The notes beneath the pieces are model-generated. The model was not told the origin of the DNA, searched no databases, and worked only from the letters and a program-made list of their open reading frames with translations. 64,000 bases of DNA from Symbiodinium natans (Eukaryota; Sar; Dinophyceae; Suessiales; Symbiodiniaceae): assembly GCA_905221605.1 (NCBI GenBank), contig CAJNDS010002084.1:583472-647471 (forward strand), given 5' to 3'. The translations under genes were made by a program, and so were the position numbers. Numbering within the stretch: position 1 is the first letter of the stretch; each line of letters starts with the position of its first letter. Positions 10,532 through 21,894 of this stretch are shown in pieces.

Positions 10532-10600
10532 CTATATATATATATATATAGATACATACATATATACATGTACATATATATATATATATATTTATGTGTA
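10484..10600. repeat. TA/TATC microsatellite
   Basis: Long TA-rich run with TATATACA and TATCTATA variants. The open frames over it are artefacts. Confidence 0.9.
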
Positions 10601-10619
10601 TATATGTGTACGTAGGCAA

Positions 10620-12054
10620 ACATGTCTGCAGATGCTACTTTGGAGATCAGGATGATTCAACACCTTGAGCTTGTGCATGCGGGGGGGGGGGGGGTGGTCC
10701 CTACATCTAGTCCTCATCCCCCCTGCACCCTTATCCTCTACATCCTGGCACCACTGCGCTGCACCTTCAACCCTCTAAACCTCAGCCCTATAAAGCTGTA
10801 CTCAAAGTGTATTTACGGGTTTCAGCTACAGCGCCCGCGGGCTTTATGGGGCACGACGGAGTTTGAGACTCTGAAAGTGGTGGTAGTCTGAAGGTGCAGG
10901 GTACTGAACCCCCTCCCCCCCCCAAGCCCCCCACCCCCCCACACATCGGGCTTGAGGAGGAGCGTGGGCAGCGCTTTGGAGGGGCAGGCAGGGTTTAGGG
11001 TCTTGGGGTTCGGGCTTAGGATGGTTCGGATGAGTTAGGGTTTTGGGCTTTAGGTAGGTGGGGGCCCGGCAAAGGCGAGGGCGAGGCGCTGTTGTTTGGT
11101 TAGTTTAGGTGCTGCGTGTACCCTGTGTATCTTGTTGCAAGGTTGCCGCATCACTGTCGGAGAGCTGTGCCATTGCAATTGGCCATGGTTCCCTGATGCT
11201 AGAACTTTGGAGGTTTACACTCATAGGGGACCGACAGCTGAGCCCCCAAATAGTAGGACTACTTTAGAGAATAAGGGCCCCAAGTAAGGCCGAATTGGCT
11301 AGTAGGGTTGGGGTTCCCTAAACCCTAAACCCTAAACCCTATTATGATCCCTCGCTTGGCCATGGTGAAGGCATCCTACTTCACTCTTTCGTCAATGAAA
11401 CCGCATGTCACAGAAGCTGGCGTTGGGAACATCCCCCAAGCCCAAAACCCTAAGCCCTAAACCCTAAACCCCAAACCCCAAACCCTATATCGCCCTAAAC
11501 CGTCAAATTTGAAGATTTCATGTCGAAAATGTTGCCGCAGCACGCGCCCCTCATCACGCATACTGCCCCATTCTCTTAATCGAGGGCCCATTTGTGGTAC
11601 CCTAAATGAACGGCCCCGTATCGAAATAAGAACACCCCCCCCCCCCCCAACAACGAAATATAAAAAGGAATCATCATCATAATCATACCAATAACGTGTG
11701 ACCATATTTTGCAAGCACTCAACCTTGGCCTTCACCCTCCCAAAACTCCAGGAGTCATTCACCCCATGTCCCAACCGAAGGGCTGCCAGCTTGAGTTTAA
11801 GCCTTGTTTTGAGGGTGTTTGGGTTTAGGGTTTAGGGTTTAGGGTTTCGGGTTTCGGGTTTCGGGTTTAGGGTTTAGGGTTTCGGGTTTCGGGTTCTGAT
11901 CCCAAACGTCGCGAGGAGGAGGCTCCCATGTGGACGCCCCCGATGCCTGAAAGCCCCCGAGCCCGAGCCTAAGCCTGAGCCCCTAACTCGTCCACCCGCA
12001 TCCCTGAACCCCAAACTGTTAATACCCTGAAGCCTTTAAGCCCACAATGTCTCA
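10620..12054 (+). other. Interval without a supported exon
   Basis: Contains a C/G homopolymer at 10681-10694, C-rich telomere-like words (11310-11340, 11445-11490), an array of TTTAGGG and TTTCGGG at 11820-11895, and unique stretches. No frame showed a recognisable motif. Confidence 0.4.
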
Positions 12055-12150
12055 AATCCTAACCCTAAACCCAAAACCCTAACCCTAAACCCTCAGGCTA
12101 AACCCTAAACCCGAAACCCCAAACTCACCTTCTTCGCTCACTCGCGTTAG

Positions 12151-12213
12151 GCGCCACCGGGGACGAGGTGGCCAAGAAGGCACAGCGGGCGCAGCGCTTC
12201 GGTACAAGTGCAG
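12151..12213 (+). CDS. SARNP-like exon: RxxRFG motif 4
   Basis: Acceptor GCGTTAG, 63 nt, phase 1 on both sides, GA-type donor (GCAG|GAGGCA). Reads ATGDEVAKKAQRAQRFGTSA. CCCTAAA-like sequence precedes it and TTTAGGG follows it. Confidence 0.75.
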
Positions 12214-12725
12214 GAGGCAGGGCTTTGCCGTTGCCTGCTAGGTTTTTAGGGTTTAGGGTTGAGGGTTTAGGGTTTAGGGTTTAGGGTTGGGGTGTGGGGT
12301 TGGGGTGCAGGGGCAGGGGGTGGAGGTTTTCTTCGTAGTGTGTGTTGTTTGCTCTGAAAGCGTCTCTACTATTTTTGTTTCTGGTTCTTTTTGTTTCGGG
12401 TGTTTTGCTGATTACAGATGAGTATAGGGTGCGAGGGCTTAGGATCTGTAGTTCGGGTGTGATTTGTCGCGGGCTTGTTGTTTTGTAGTTTACCAGCAAC
12501 TCAAACTGAAGCCGAGAACGTCGGCCTCCCAATCAAAGTCCACGCCCCTACCTACAGTAGCCAACACCATTTTGAGTGCATGTTCCGAGCATCGAGCACT
12601 CTGTCCCCAGAACGGACATAGAGGGAAAGGTTTGTGGAGTTTGGTACAGGACTTCTGCGGTGTAATCATCGTGGCTTAGGGGCCCGCAGCCCATAGAATG
12701 CCATCAACAATACCTCGATTGCTAG

Positions 12726-12785
12726 GCTCTGCTGCAGACGATGAAGCGAAGATTGCTCAGCGGGCGCAGAGGTTCGGCACTACAG
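12726..12785 (+). CDS. SARNP-like exon: RxxRFG motif 5
   Basis: Acceptor TTGCTAG, 60 nt, phase 1 on both sides, GC donor (ACAG|GCCAGC). Reads SAADDEAKIAQRAQRFGTT. Exons 3-6 all have the same symmetric phase, so any of them can be duplicated or skipped without a frameshift. Confidence 0.75.
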
Positions 12786-13213
12786 GCCAGCCCGAAGCTA
12801 TGTAAGCCCCAGCCCCGGAAGCCCTAAACCCGATCATGCCTCAACCCCACAATACAAGGGGCCTACACCCTCATAGCCCCTGTATGGTCTGTATGGTTAA
12901 AGTATACGCAGCCAAAATACCCCAAGTAAAGAATGCCCCCCCCCCCCCATAGATAAAGGAAAAGGACATCTTCAGGGACACTCCGGGAGATGGTTTCCAA
13001 ACTGCCTCTAGGGTTTAGGGTTGAGGGTTTAGAGTTTAGGGTTCAGGGTTCAAAAAAAAGGGTTTAGGGTTTAGTAGGCTGAAATTTGCAGGGGAGCTCT
13101 CATTTTTTGAAGCGTGGCTTGGCTTGCAGCTCGGCCAAGCACGCGGAAGCCTCAACCCTAAGCCACAAGCCCCATACCACGCGAGGATTGCAGGAGTTCT
13201 TAGAGGCTTAAGT

Positions 13214-13314
13214 TGGGATGTCCACCCTTATACTAACAGCGCTTAACAGGGAATATAGTACCCCCTACTGTCATCCCTACTAGGGACTGTTAGGCTTTTA
13301 GGGGGAACAGCCCA
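13214..13314. mobile_element. Family E TIR element, copy 2
   Basis: GGGATGTCCACCCTTATACTAACAG at the left pairs with CTGTTAGGCTTTTAGGGGGAACAGCCC at the right. A third, truncated copy lies at 13741-13795. Confidence 0.8.
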
Positions 13315-13333
13315 AGGCTTAAGATCCAAGCCT

Positions 13334-13386
13334 TTAGGGTTTAGGGTTTAGGGTTTAGGGTTTAGGGTTTAGGGTTTAGGGTTTAG
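13334..13386 (+). repeat. TTTAGGG tract
   Basis: Seven to eight perfect units. Confidence 0.9.
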
Positions 13387-13740
13387 TGCCTGAAACTGAG
13401 AAAGAGCGAGCCTTACGAAGCATGCACTGGGAGTTTCTGAGGGGGTTCGGATTTAGGGTTTAGGGTTCAGGCTTTTGGGTTGGGGAAGGGGGGTGGTGGG
13501 TGGAATTTCAGGGCACCCACTACTACAGCCCCCTTGGGTTAGTCTCATTGTGAATGCTTTTATAAAGTTCTTGGGGGCCCTACACAGTTGAAGCCTGGAC
13601 ACTAAAGCAAAGATATTATTCCTTACAAGGGCAACTCAGGGATTAGTATCTTGTTTGTTTTTCTGTTTGGGGGGGGGGGGGGGCCTTAAGCCTATAGTAG
13701 ATCAAGCACTAAACTTAAGTCAATGATTTAATAGGGGGGG

Positions 13741-13795
13741 GGGGGGTAATTACTATGATCCCTATGAAGGACTGCTAGTATAAGGGGGAACATCC
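13741..13795. mobile_element. Family E element, copy 3 (right half)
   Basis: Only the right half is recognisable: ATGATCCCTATGAAGGACTGCTAGTATAAGGGGGAACATCCC, cut on the left by a G homopolymer. Confidence 0.6.
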
Positions 13796-13846
13796 CTAAA
13801 CCCTAAACATCCCTCAAACCCTAAACCCTAAACCCTAAACCGGCAG

Positions 13847-13912
13847 GTGGCGACGCCAAGGCTGAGCGCCTGAAGCGCTTCGGCGCCCTCGCCGAGGAGC
13901 GCGGCCAGCTTG
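13847..13912 (+). CDS. SARNP-like exon: RxxRFG motif 6
   Basis: Acceptor CGGCAG directly after a CCCTAAA tract, 66 nt, phase 1 on both sides, GT donor. Reads GDAKAERLKRFGALAEER. TTTGGG and TTTAGGG sequence follows at once. Confidence 0.75.
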
Positions 13913-14469
13913 GTCGGGGTTTTGGGTTTGGGGGGGTTTTGGAGGGTCAGGTGTTTAGGGAAGTTCAGGTGTTTAGGGAAGCTTAGGGGTTTAGGGACCC
14001 TAAACCTAGGGAAGTTTAGGGTTAGGGGTTTAGGGTTAGGGAAGTTTAGGGAAGTTCAGAGTAGGTTGGGATTTAGGGTTTAGGGTTTAGGGTTTAGGGA
14101 TGCTTAGGGGTTTAGGCAGTACCGGTGCTTATGGGGGAGCGGCGTAGCGAATGCTGGTACTAAGGGGTGTATCTATTGAGAGCGTTTGGGGATTGCTATA
14201 AGGATCTACACCCACTTAAGGCCAGTATGCAAACCCCAGCATCCACGATGAAACCGCGACATTACAGAAGTGAAAGGGCTGTAGTTGTTTGTTGCTGCCA
14301 TTCTTCTTTCAGTTTTGCTCTGGAAGTGTGGTTTTGCTTCGTTTGCTGTGCATCTGCGATTTTGTCTTGGGTCCAAAGCCTGTAAACCCCCTCAACACAC
14401 TAAGCGATCAGTGAGCGCTCAACAGAAAATGCCCTGAAGTCCCTACCCTGGCACACACTAGTACTCTGA

Positions 14470-14990
14470 CCTTGCAACCCCGTAACCTAAAAACCCTAAA
14501 ACCTATAAAGCCCAAGTTGCCCCCTAAGCCCACAAAACCCTAAAACCCCCAAACCCCACACACCTCAAGGGCGGCCCTGAACCCTAAACCCCAAACCGCA
14601 TACTCCCAACCCCCGCGGAAGCCTCGAAAGCCCTATACATACCCAAAACCTAAGAAGCCTAAAAGCCCTAAAAAAAGCCCAAAAACCCCAAAACTCCCAA
14701 CCCCTAAAAACCCAAGACCTGAAGCCCCTGAAGCCCTCAAACAAACCCCCAAACCCCCCAAACCCCCCAAACCCCCCAAACCCCCCAAACCAACCCCACC
14801 CCTAAAGCCCCTAAACCCCTAAACCCCCCAAACCCCACAAAAACCCTAAAGCCCCAAAACCCCAAAAAAACCGAAACCACCCAAAACCACCCCCAAAAAA
14901 CACCGAAACTCACAAAACCCCCCAAAACCTCCCAAAAACCCACAACCCCACACCCAACCCTAAACCACAAAAAGCCCCCAAAAGCCCCCA
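14470..14990 (+). repeat. C-rich degenerate repeat (CCCTAAA, CCCCAAA, CCCCCCAAA)
   Basis: A 500-bp tract dominated by C-run plus A-run words. It gives a false Gly/Trp/Phe frame on the minus strand. It ends directly at the acceptor of motif exon 7. Confidence 0.85.
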
Positions 14991-14994
14991 AAAG

Positions 14995-15085
14995 AGGCGG
15001 GCGAGGAGGCGGAGCGGAAGAAGAGGCGCGCCGAGCGCTTTGGCAGCGCGTTGAAGGCGGCGGCGCAGAGTACGGAGACCAGGAG
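14995..15085 (+). CDS. SARNP-like exon: RxxRFG motif 7
   Basis: Reads AGEEAERKKRRAERFGSALK and then an Ala/Gln/Ser tail. Preceded by 500 bp of C-rich repeat (14480-14990) and followed by a TTTAGGG-rich stretch. The start (AAAG|AG or AAAGAG|GCG) and the donor are uncertain. Confidence 0.7.
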
Positions 15086-15089
15086 AGGG

Positions 15090-15790
15090 GTTTTTGGCTT
15101 AGGGTTTAGGAGCTTAGGGGTTTAGGGCTTAGGGCTTAGGGTTTGGGGGTTCAGGGTTAGGGGTTCAGGGTTTCGGGTGTAGGGTTTAGGGTTCAGGGTG
15201 TGAGGTGTGGGGGTTTTGTTTCGGGTTTGGGGTGCAGGGTTTCGATTTTTAGGTTCACCTTTGGGCTCAGGAATGCTGGCTTTTCGGATATTCTTAGAGT
15301 TCTGGACTGAAGGTGTCAGGGTTTTGGGGTCTGGCGATTGTTTTCTTTTTTTCGTGCTTTAGGTTTAGAGGGTTTATGACTGAAGGTTGCATTTTGTAAG
15401 GGTTTTTGGTTGGGCTTTGGGGTTTGGAGTTGTGGAGGGTTCATGAGGTGTGGGGCTGAGGGTTCATACGGTTCTTAGGGCGCTGTCGGGTTATTCGGAT
15501 CATCGCGCTGACATCCGTCGGGCTTAGTTTGGGCTTCGGGATTAGGTTTGGGGGGTTTCCCGACTCCGGAAAACATGGACGAAGATGAACACCCATCGAC
15601 TCCCACTACCCCAACCTGGGCGAGTGCTTTCTGAACCAAGTGGGGTTTGGAAACAAGCCATACTTGGTCCCATAGTGAGGCCTCAAACCCTGTAAACCCA
15701 TAAACGTTAGCCCGAGGATAGAGGCCAAGAAGCCTGTTGAGCCAGCGACGGCAAAACCCAACGCACAAGGCGCCAAGGGTCGGTTAGGGT
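15090..15790 (+). other. G-rich TTTAGGG-like sequence after motif exon 7
   Basis: Degenerate TTTAGGG, TTTGGGG and TTCAGGG words to about 15470, then unique sequence with no supported exon. Confidence 0.5.
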
Positions 15791-15935
15791 TTAGGGTTTA
15801 GAGTTTCTGCTTGGCTTCGTCCCGCAGTCCCACACCCTCTAAACACACTGGCGGCCTGCAAGGAAACGTCCTGGGGCGAACTTTTGGCTTAGAGAGTCTG
15901 GTGGCGGTCAGGGAGATCAGGGCCGTTCACATATG

Positions 15936-15961
15936 TATGTATATATATATATATATATATG
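15936..15961. repeat. TA microsatellite
   Basis: Short TATATA run within non-coding sequence. Confidence 0.8.
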
Positions 15962-16076
15962 GTTACCCCCCCCCCTCCACCCAAAGATCTACATGTTTTT
16001 ATGGATTGGGTGTGTTTTAGGGTTTTAGGGTTGGGGGTGGGGGGCCATCTTAATATGTAAGTGTTCGTATATTAAC

Positions 16077-16243
16077 CGTGAGCCCGATTGAAAAACGATT
16101 GAAACGATTGAAATTCAATCGGGGGCCGGATTGAAGATTGAAGATTCCCAGCAAAAGGTTTTCCGGGAATCTTCAATCTTCAATCTTCAATCCGGCCCCC
16201 GATTGAATTTCAATCGTTTCAATCGTTTTCAATCGGGCTCACG
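16077..16243. repeat. Long hairpin, about 75-bp arms
   Basis: Left arm 16077-16149 starts CGTGAGCCCGATTG; right arm 16165-16243 ends CAATCGGGCTCACG. The loop is about 15 nt. Differences are one extra A in the left arm and one extra 7-bp ATTGAAG unit in the right arm. The arms themselves contain GATTGAA repeats. Confidence 0.92.
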
Positions 16244-16379
16244 TTTTATAGGGTCTCAGAAGTAGATCTCGTGACGTCGCTCAAGGTCATATGTATCCGC
16301 AGACATTCCACTCGAAATATACTTGACCATTTGTGTTTGTAATACTCGCAATGGCTCGCATTCCAGTTGCTGGCACAGG

Positions 16380-16900
16380 GGGGGGGGGTCTTTTCTTTTG
16401 CCTTTATACTTTCACATGATTCACGACTTTTCGCAGGAGTTCTTCTGAATTTGCTCGAATTCGAATTAAGTTTGGCTCTGTTACCTTGTTTTTCCCTAAT
16501 AAACTGTTTCCTTGGTTGTCCCTATGAAAAACCTCTATTTCCTTTGTCTTTTAATAAGGGTCCTCTATATGTTTTCACGGGATTCTCATTTGTGTCCATG
16601 CATGTTTCATTATTTTTGATTAATATGGTGTCCATTCATATTTTAATGTGGTTTCCATTCATATTGAAAGGATTTCTACTCTTCTGTTTAAGATTCCCAC
16701 TACGATTCACAGGATTCCCATTGATTTCCATTCTTTTTAGTTTTAGTAAGGTTCAGGGTTTACTGTTGATAAGGTGCGTGCTCAATTTAATACGCTTCCT
16801 ACTAAGTTGCACAGGATGTCCATTGGTCTTAAAAAGGTATGCCATGGGTTTGACAGGATCGCCAGCCAGTTTAATTTGATTCCTATTCATATGCTCTCAA
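16380..16900 (+). repeat. Degenerate AT-rich tandem repeats (TCCATTCAT words)
   Basis: Words such as GGTTTCCATTCATATT, GTGTCCATTCATATTTTA and GGATTCCCATTGATTT recur about every 30 bp. A 170-codon frame runs across (Leu/Phe-rich), which I take to be a by-product of a repeat period divisible by three. Confidence 0.45.
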
Positions 16901-17691
16901 GCAAGCTTGCCCCCCCCCCCTCCAACGGCTTATTCTCTATTTTACAACCTATCTAAAAAAACTATCGGTTAAGGCTCTAGGGTTTTAAAGAGAAGCCCCC
17001 GAAACCCTGTCGTGTCAAGCAAGTAAGCCCAAACCCTTAACCTTTAAACCTACAGGGTTAAGGTTAAGGTTTAAAGGCTTCGCGTTTAAGATTTAGGCAT
17101 GTAAACCTAAGCCCATAGAGTTCAATCGTTAGGGATTAAGGTTGAAACATTCAAACCCTTAACCGTAAACCCTTGGGGTCAGAACCCTAAAACACCATAA
17201 GGCTCTAAAAGGTTCAAAGGTTTTAACCCTATAGGCGCCCAGACCTTAGATTTGTATACCATTAAACCCTTTAGGGTTTAATGGTTTAGGGCTTCAGGGT
17301 TTAGCTCTAAAACCCTCATGGGGTAAGCCCTTTAGGGTTTAAACCCTGTATGGTATAGGGTGATGCGAAGAAATCATTGACTGTAAGCCCCGGGGACGCG
17401 AGAATACTGTGAGCAAATATCTTTTCACTATTTCCTGAGCCTTTCCAACAGGCTGCTAGTAATTGCTCGCAAGTATCTTGCTGTTCATTCTCAATGTTCC
17501 CCACAGGTCTCCCAACATGTATGATTTCTCAAGGACATGCTCATTTTCCGATAAACCGCAAGACTCACAAGCACATAAGGTCTTATATGACATTCGTCCC
17601 AAGCAACTGGGAAACAAAAAAGTATTGTTTTCAGGGTGCTTCAGGTGGTCGTGCGTCTCCCAAGAAGAAATGATATAACATATTACGGGAC

Positions 17692-17885
17692 CTGTGCTGC
17701 TATATCTTAATATAGCGAGAGGGTGTAGGATTGTTTTGAGTTGGAGGGGTAGGTAAGCCAGAAGGTTTTGTTTAGAGACACGTCTCGTAAGAACAAAGGA
17801 AAATAGCATGCTACCGAAACTGTGAAGTTATATCTTAGTATAGAGAGGGTTTAGGGTGGTTTTGAGTTGAAGGGGTACGTAAGGT
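17692..17885 (+). repeat. Diverged direct duplication, about 134-bp spacing
   Basis: Segments at 17692-17757 and 17826-17885 share TATATCTTA.TATAG.GAG, GGTTTTGAGTTGRAGGGGTA and GTAAG with small changes. Confidence 0.65.
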
Positions 17886-18006
17886 TGCTCTGTGGTACGA
17901 GCTGCACTGATATGGAATATACCCACAATTTGTGCAGAACAAACATACAATGCGCGCCTTCAGAATTGTAGTATGCTTGGATCTTCAGGTTTTTTGGTGT
18001 ACCGGT

Positions 18007-18092
18007 TGAGGTTTGTGTTGAACCACACCCTGTACTTAAGTCGGAGACCGAGTTTGGAGTTTGAGATTTGTGTTGAACAGCACCCTGTACGC
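18007..18092 (+). repeat. Short tandem duplication (TTTGTGTTGAAC..CACCCTGTAC)
   Basis: Two copies of about 30 bp, 56 bp apart, differing at a few positions. Confidence 0.65.
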
Positions 18093-18357
18093 ACATCGGC
18101 GTGCCTCTTACAAACCCTAAACTCAGGAGGGGTTCATGTTAAGGTTTTAGGGTTAAGAATTCAATACCTGTAGTCCTAGCCCTAAACCCTAAACCGGAAA
18201 GCCTAGGAGAACGCCTGAGTGTCACCTCCACACAGTAGCCCTATGTAATCACTTTGTAAGACCAGATATTTCTTATAGTGCTCATGCCGAGAAAGAGTCA
18301 AGGTAGGGTTTAGAGAGGCATAAATGTATGAAAAAGGGTAGATCTTTGGGGGGGTAG

Positions 18358-18382
18358 CATATATATATATATATATATTGAT
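18358..18382. repeat. TA microsatellite
   Basis: TATATA run in an AT-rich stretch. Confidence 0.85.
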
Positions 18383-18604
18383 TTATTTCATTTATTTATT
18401 TTTTATTCTACAATCTCATCATGAGATCATTCTAGCTATGATTATATCATGTTATTACAGTCGGAAACCTTGGAATCAAGTTGCCTCTTCGCATGTTCTG
18501 GTCGTAGAGGTGGGCCTTTAACAGGGGGGCTTCTCCTGCACACAGCCATGCTGACAAAATGAGCCTCAGTCCTTCTTCCCGCATCTTCCCGCGCACCGGC
18601 GCAG

Positions 18605-18634
18605 GCGAAATGTCCGAGGAGGAGAAGAAGCCGG
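18605..18634 (+). CDS. Candidate micro-exon, EMSEEEKKPG
   Basis: Follows CGGCGCAG, phase 1 in and out, GC donor (CCGG|GCTCTC), 30 nt. Acidic/basic content fits the other exons in 18.6-23.7 kb. The call rests on splice signals only. Confidence 0.35.
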
Positions 18635-19212
18635 GCTCTCTGCGCGTTTTCCAATCTTGGGGTTTGCTGGTTGTGTCAGTGATGCCCGTCCCCCTTTTCG
18701 TTGAGCTTTGTTTGCCTTCTAAACTCCATCAAGCAAAGACGGGTTCCGAACTTATATATATGCACCTGGGTTGTTGAGTTCTAAATTATACCCCTAGGTC
18801 ACTTCGTGACCTGGCTTAGGATGCGGAACCCGAACCAGCTCGACCCTGACGGTAATCAAGGCTGGTTTAGTCAAAGAGAAGGGCCATTTTATTACTATTT
18901 GCTTACGAACCCTCCCCTCCCCTCCAAAAACAATATTCTGCCTTGTAAGGGTAATATAGCGATTATGATTTGTTTTGTGAGGGATCTTATGTATTCTGAG
19001 GCTCGGCAGGTGCCTCTAGGCGAAGGGATCGAGGGAAATCCTTCTCCGTCCGGGCTGGGAACCTAAACCCTATGGGGGGAAGAAAGCAGGGCGATGGAAT
19101 GGAGTCTCCGACGTGCCATTTATGCAGACTTAGGGAAAAGAATCACGATAAGGTGCAAGTCCTTCTAAATAAGCAGCTACATAGGGTTCAGGGCTTAGGA
19201 ACCTACATAATG

Positions 19213-19307
19213 TTGGGATGTTATACTAACAGTCTTTAATAGGGATGATAGCACCCCCCTGTTCTATCCCCTATTAAGAACTCCTATTACAAGGCTGAAC
19301 ATCCCAA
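19213..19307. mobile_element. Family E TIR element, copy 4
   Basis: TTGGGATGTTATACTAACAGT at the left and the complementary CTGAACATCCCAA end at the right, with CTTTAATAGGGAT pairing with ATCCCCTATTAAG. Confidence 0.75.
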
Positions 19308-19685
19308 CCTACATGTATCAGCAGACAGCTTCCCAGGAAGCAGCGCGCCGCGCGATTCGCGACGGCCAAATGAGGGTTCATTCGGTCTGAGACCAACCAC
19401 TGGAAGCCTCGATGTACGAAAGACCCAACATAATGATGATGACGATAAGAATGATGATCATGACTATGATCAGGGTAATTATCTAGATGCAACCGTTATT
19501 ACTTTTTAACTTCCTGTTAGTACCATTGTCATGATGAATACTGCTGTCTGCTAGAGCCGTGGGCTTTGCAGACTGCCGGCAAGTGACGTATGATGTAGAT
19601 GCCACCTTGACGCCACATCATGAGCACCTCCCAGCATACCTTAGCCACGCGGTGGACTGCGACGGCTGTTTGTGTAAAACATATA

Positions 19686-19742
19686 CCCCAAACCCCAAAC
19701 CCCAAACCCCAAACCCCAAACCCCAAACCCCAAACCCCAAGC
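19686..19742 (+). repeat. CCCCAAA heptamer tract
   Basis: Eight CCCCAAA units, a homogenised one-base variant of the telomeric repeat. Confidence 0.9.
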
Positions 19743-19825
19743 TTATCCTGACTCATGCCTTGGTGATTGCATGGATAAGTAGTAGCAGACGATAGCTGGC
19801 CTCAAAATCGACTTACGCGCAGGAC

Positions 19826-19878
19826 CGGTCTGCGAAGCGTGTCCAAAAGCGTCGCGAGGGCTCTGGATTTCCAGACTT
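19826..19878 (+). CDS. Candidate exon DRSAKRVQKRREGSGFPD
   Basis: Follows TACGCGCAG and is basic (Arg/Lys-rich). Donor uncertain. It could belong to the same charged protein as the exons downstream. Confidence 0.3.
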
Positions 19879-20071
19879 TTGGCAACAGAAAGTAACGTAT
19901 AGTAAGTATAGTAAGGTCATATTATACGAAAAACGAAAAAAGATAGTAATCAGTTTTCATCTACAGATATTCATGGTTTGGCTTTCTGGCATGTCATGGA
20001 GGATGTGGCGATGTGGCTGCACGCACAAGTGACACACAAGGCCCGAAGACATGTCAGTGATGGTCAGGAGC

Positions 20072-20168
20072 TGGGTTGTGCTGTGGGATAAGTTTTAGTT
20101 TCCCCTCTTTCCCTATAAGGGAACCTATTCATAAATAGTTTCCAAAGGGTTTAAAGCGCAACTCAGGG
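20072..20168. mobile_element. Family H TIR element, copy 1
   Basis: GGGTTGTGCTGTGGGATAA at the left; TTTAAAGCGCAACTC at the right; CCCTATAAGGGAACCTATTCATAAATA in the middle. The second copy is at 34612. Confidence 0.75.
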
Positions 20169-20621
20169 AGGCATGATGCTGCAAAAGTGACGATTCTGGT
20201 GCATCGCAAACCCTAACCCCTAAACCCTAAACCCTAAACCCTAAACCCTAAACCCCATGCGCGGTGCGCCAGGGCTGGAGTTGGGGGCAAGTACCAAGAA
20301 GGACACGAACACATTTGTCATGCTTTCAGTCTTGTAGCATTTGGCTCCCAGGATTGTAGGGTTGTGGCAGCTAGCAACAGTGGCCCGCTCCTCTCAGAAC
20401 AAGGACGATGGCCACCTACTGTACCTACGAATCCACCTTCATTGCAGTGAAGGACTATGGCAGGGTTTAGGGCTTAGGGCTTAGGGCTTGGCGCTTAGGG
20501 CGTAGGGCTTAAGGCCCATGAAGCGTTCAGCAATTCTGCGGTTGCTGAACTCGGGAAGCTTTTCGACCCTAAGCCACTAAATTCAGGTGGGAGCAGCAGA
20601 ATTAGCATGGTTGAATGGGGA

Positions 20622-20888
20622 ACCCTAAACCCTAAACCCTAAACCCTAAACCCTAAACCCTAAACCCTAAACCCTAAACCCTAAACCCTAAACCCTAAAC
20701 CCTAAACCCTAAACCCTAAACCCTAAACCCTAAACCCTAAACCCTAAACCCTAAACCCAAACCCCCAAAAACCCAAAATCCCTAAACCCTAAACCCTAAA
20801 CCCTAAACCCCAAACCCCAAACCCCAAACCCCAAACCCTAAACCCTAAACCCTAAACCCTGAACCCTAAACCCTAAACCCTAAACTCT
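20622..20888 (+). repeat. Long CCCTAAA tract
   Basis: About 265 bp of CCCTAAA, broken by one short CCCCAAAAACCC patch. It ends 4 bp before the acceptor of the exon at 20893. Confidence 0.95.
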
Positions 20889-20892
20889 AAAG

Positions 20893-20985
20893 GCAAAGAC
20901 AGAACCCGCAAATAAAGTGGGAGAGGACGCGCCGGCGCCCCCTCGCCGTACCTCGCGGTCCGCTCCGCCGACCGGCGACCGGCCG
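20893..20985 (+). CDS. Candidate exon of a proline-rich charged protein
   Basis: Follows CTCTAAAG. It reads AKTEPANKVGEDAPAPPRR, then a TSRSAPPTGDRP segment. A long CCCTAAA tract precedes it, and G-rich TTTGGGG/TTTAGGG sequence follows (21020-21140). Low-complexity linker, no domain. The right boundary is approximate. Confidence 0.45.
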
Positions 20986-21173
20986 CACTTTGTCGAGACC
21001 ATAGCCAGGCCACGACTCGGGGGGTTTGGGGGTTTGGGGTTTTAGGGTTTGGGATTTGGGGTTTGGGGCTTTAGGGTTTGGGGTTTAGGGTTTATAAGGT
21101 TTAGGGTTTATATGGTTTAGGGTTTGGGGTTTAGGGTTTAGCGATCAGGGGGCTGATGTGAATTGTTGATTTT

Positions 21174-21179
21174 TTTTTT

Positions 21180-21209
<30 letters not shown>
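21174..21209. repeat. T-run followed by G-run
   Basis: About 18 T then about 20 G. Confidence 0.9.
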
Positions 21210-21211
<2 letters not shown>

Positions 21212-21894
21212 GTGTAAAAAGTCTAAAAAGTCCATGATTCTGTAAATCGACCAGTGGTTAAGTACGCTTACATATGTCGAGCTGCCATGGCTACTTCCTT
21301 CCGGGGTTCTTCAATGAAGGTTTGTATTTGGGCACGGTCTGCCTTGGAGGACCCAGATTCGGGGGACTCTCTATGCCGTACTTTCGGGCGCCTGATGCCT
21401 GGCTAGCTTGGCTAGCGCTCTAATCCGCCATGCACCCCCATGCCCCCCGCACCCCCCACCCCAAGACCCAAAGCCCCAAAGCCCCAAAGCCCCAAACCCC
21501 AAACCCCAAAACCCCAAAACCCCAAAACCCCAAAACCCCAAAACCCCTAACCCCTAACCCCCTAATTAGCCCCTAACCCCCAAACCCGTAAACCCCCAAA
21601 CCCCAATCGAACCCTGGGCTGCAGGAAGTATGTCGAGACCCTGGAGACTGGGTAGCATTGGAAACCAAACTTGGTTAGCACGTGTGGCGAGCAACACTCA
21701 ACCTTAGGGATACTGGGAATGATTTTTAAATTTTGGGGCACTATAATTCCTAAGAAATAGCTAAAATTCATAATGTTTGCTAGGGTTCCAGGTACAGTAT
21801 AGACTATAGAAGCCTTTCAAGGCACATCATGAAGCCCAGGGTTCGGTTGAGGCTTGCACGGATCCAGGTTTAGGGGGTTTTGTGTTCGGGGAGC

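Noticed and set aside
16367-16879. 170-codon Leu/Phe-rich frame as a membrane protein
   Set aside because: The DNA consists of degenerate repeats of about 30 bp; no start context or conserved motif.
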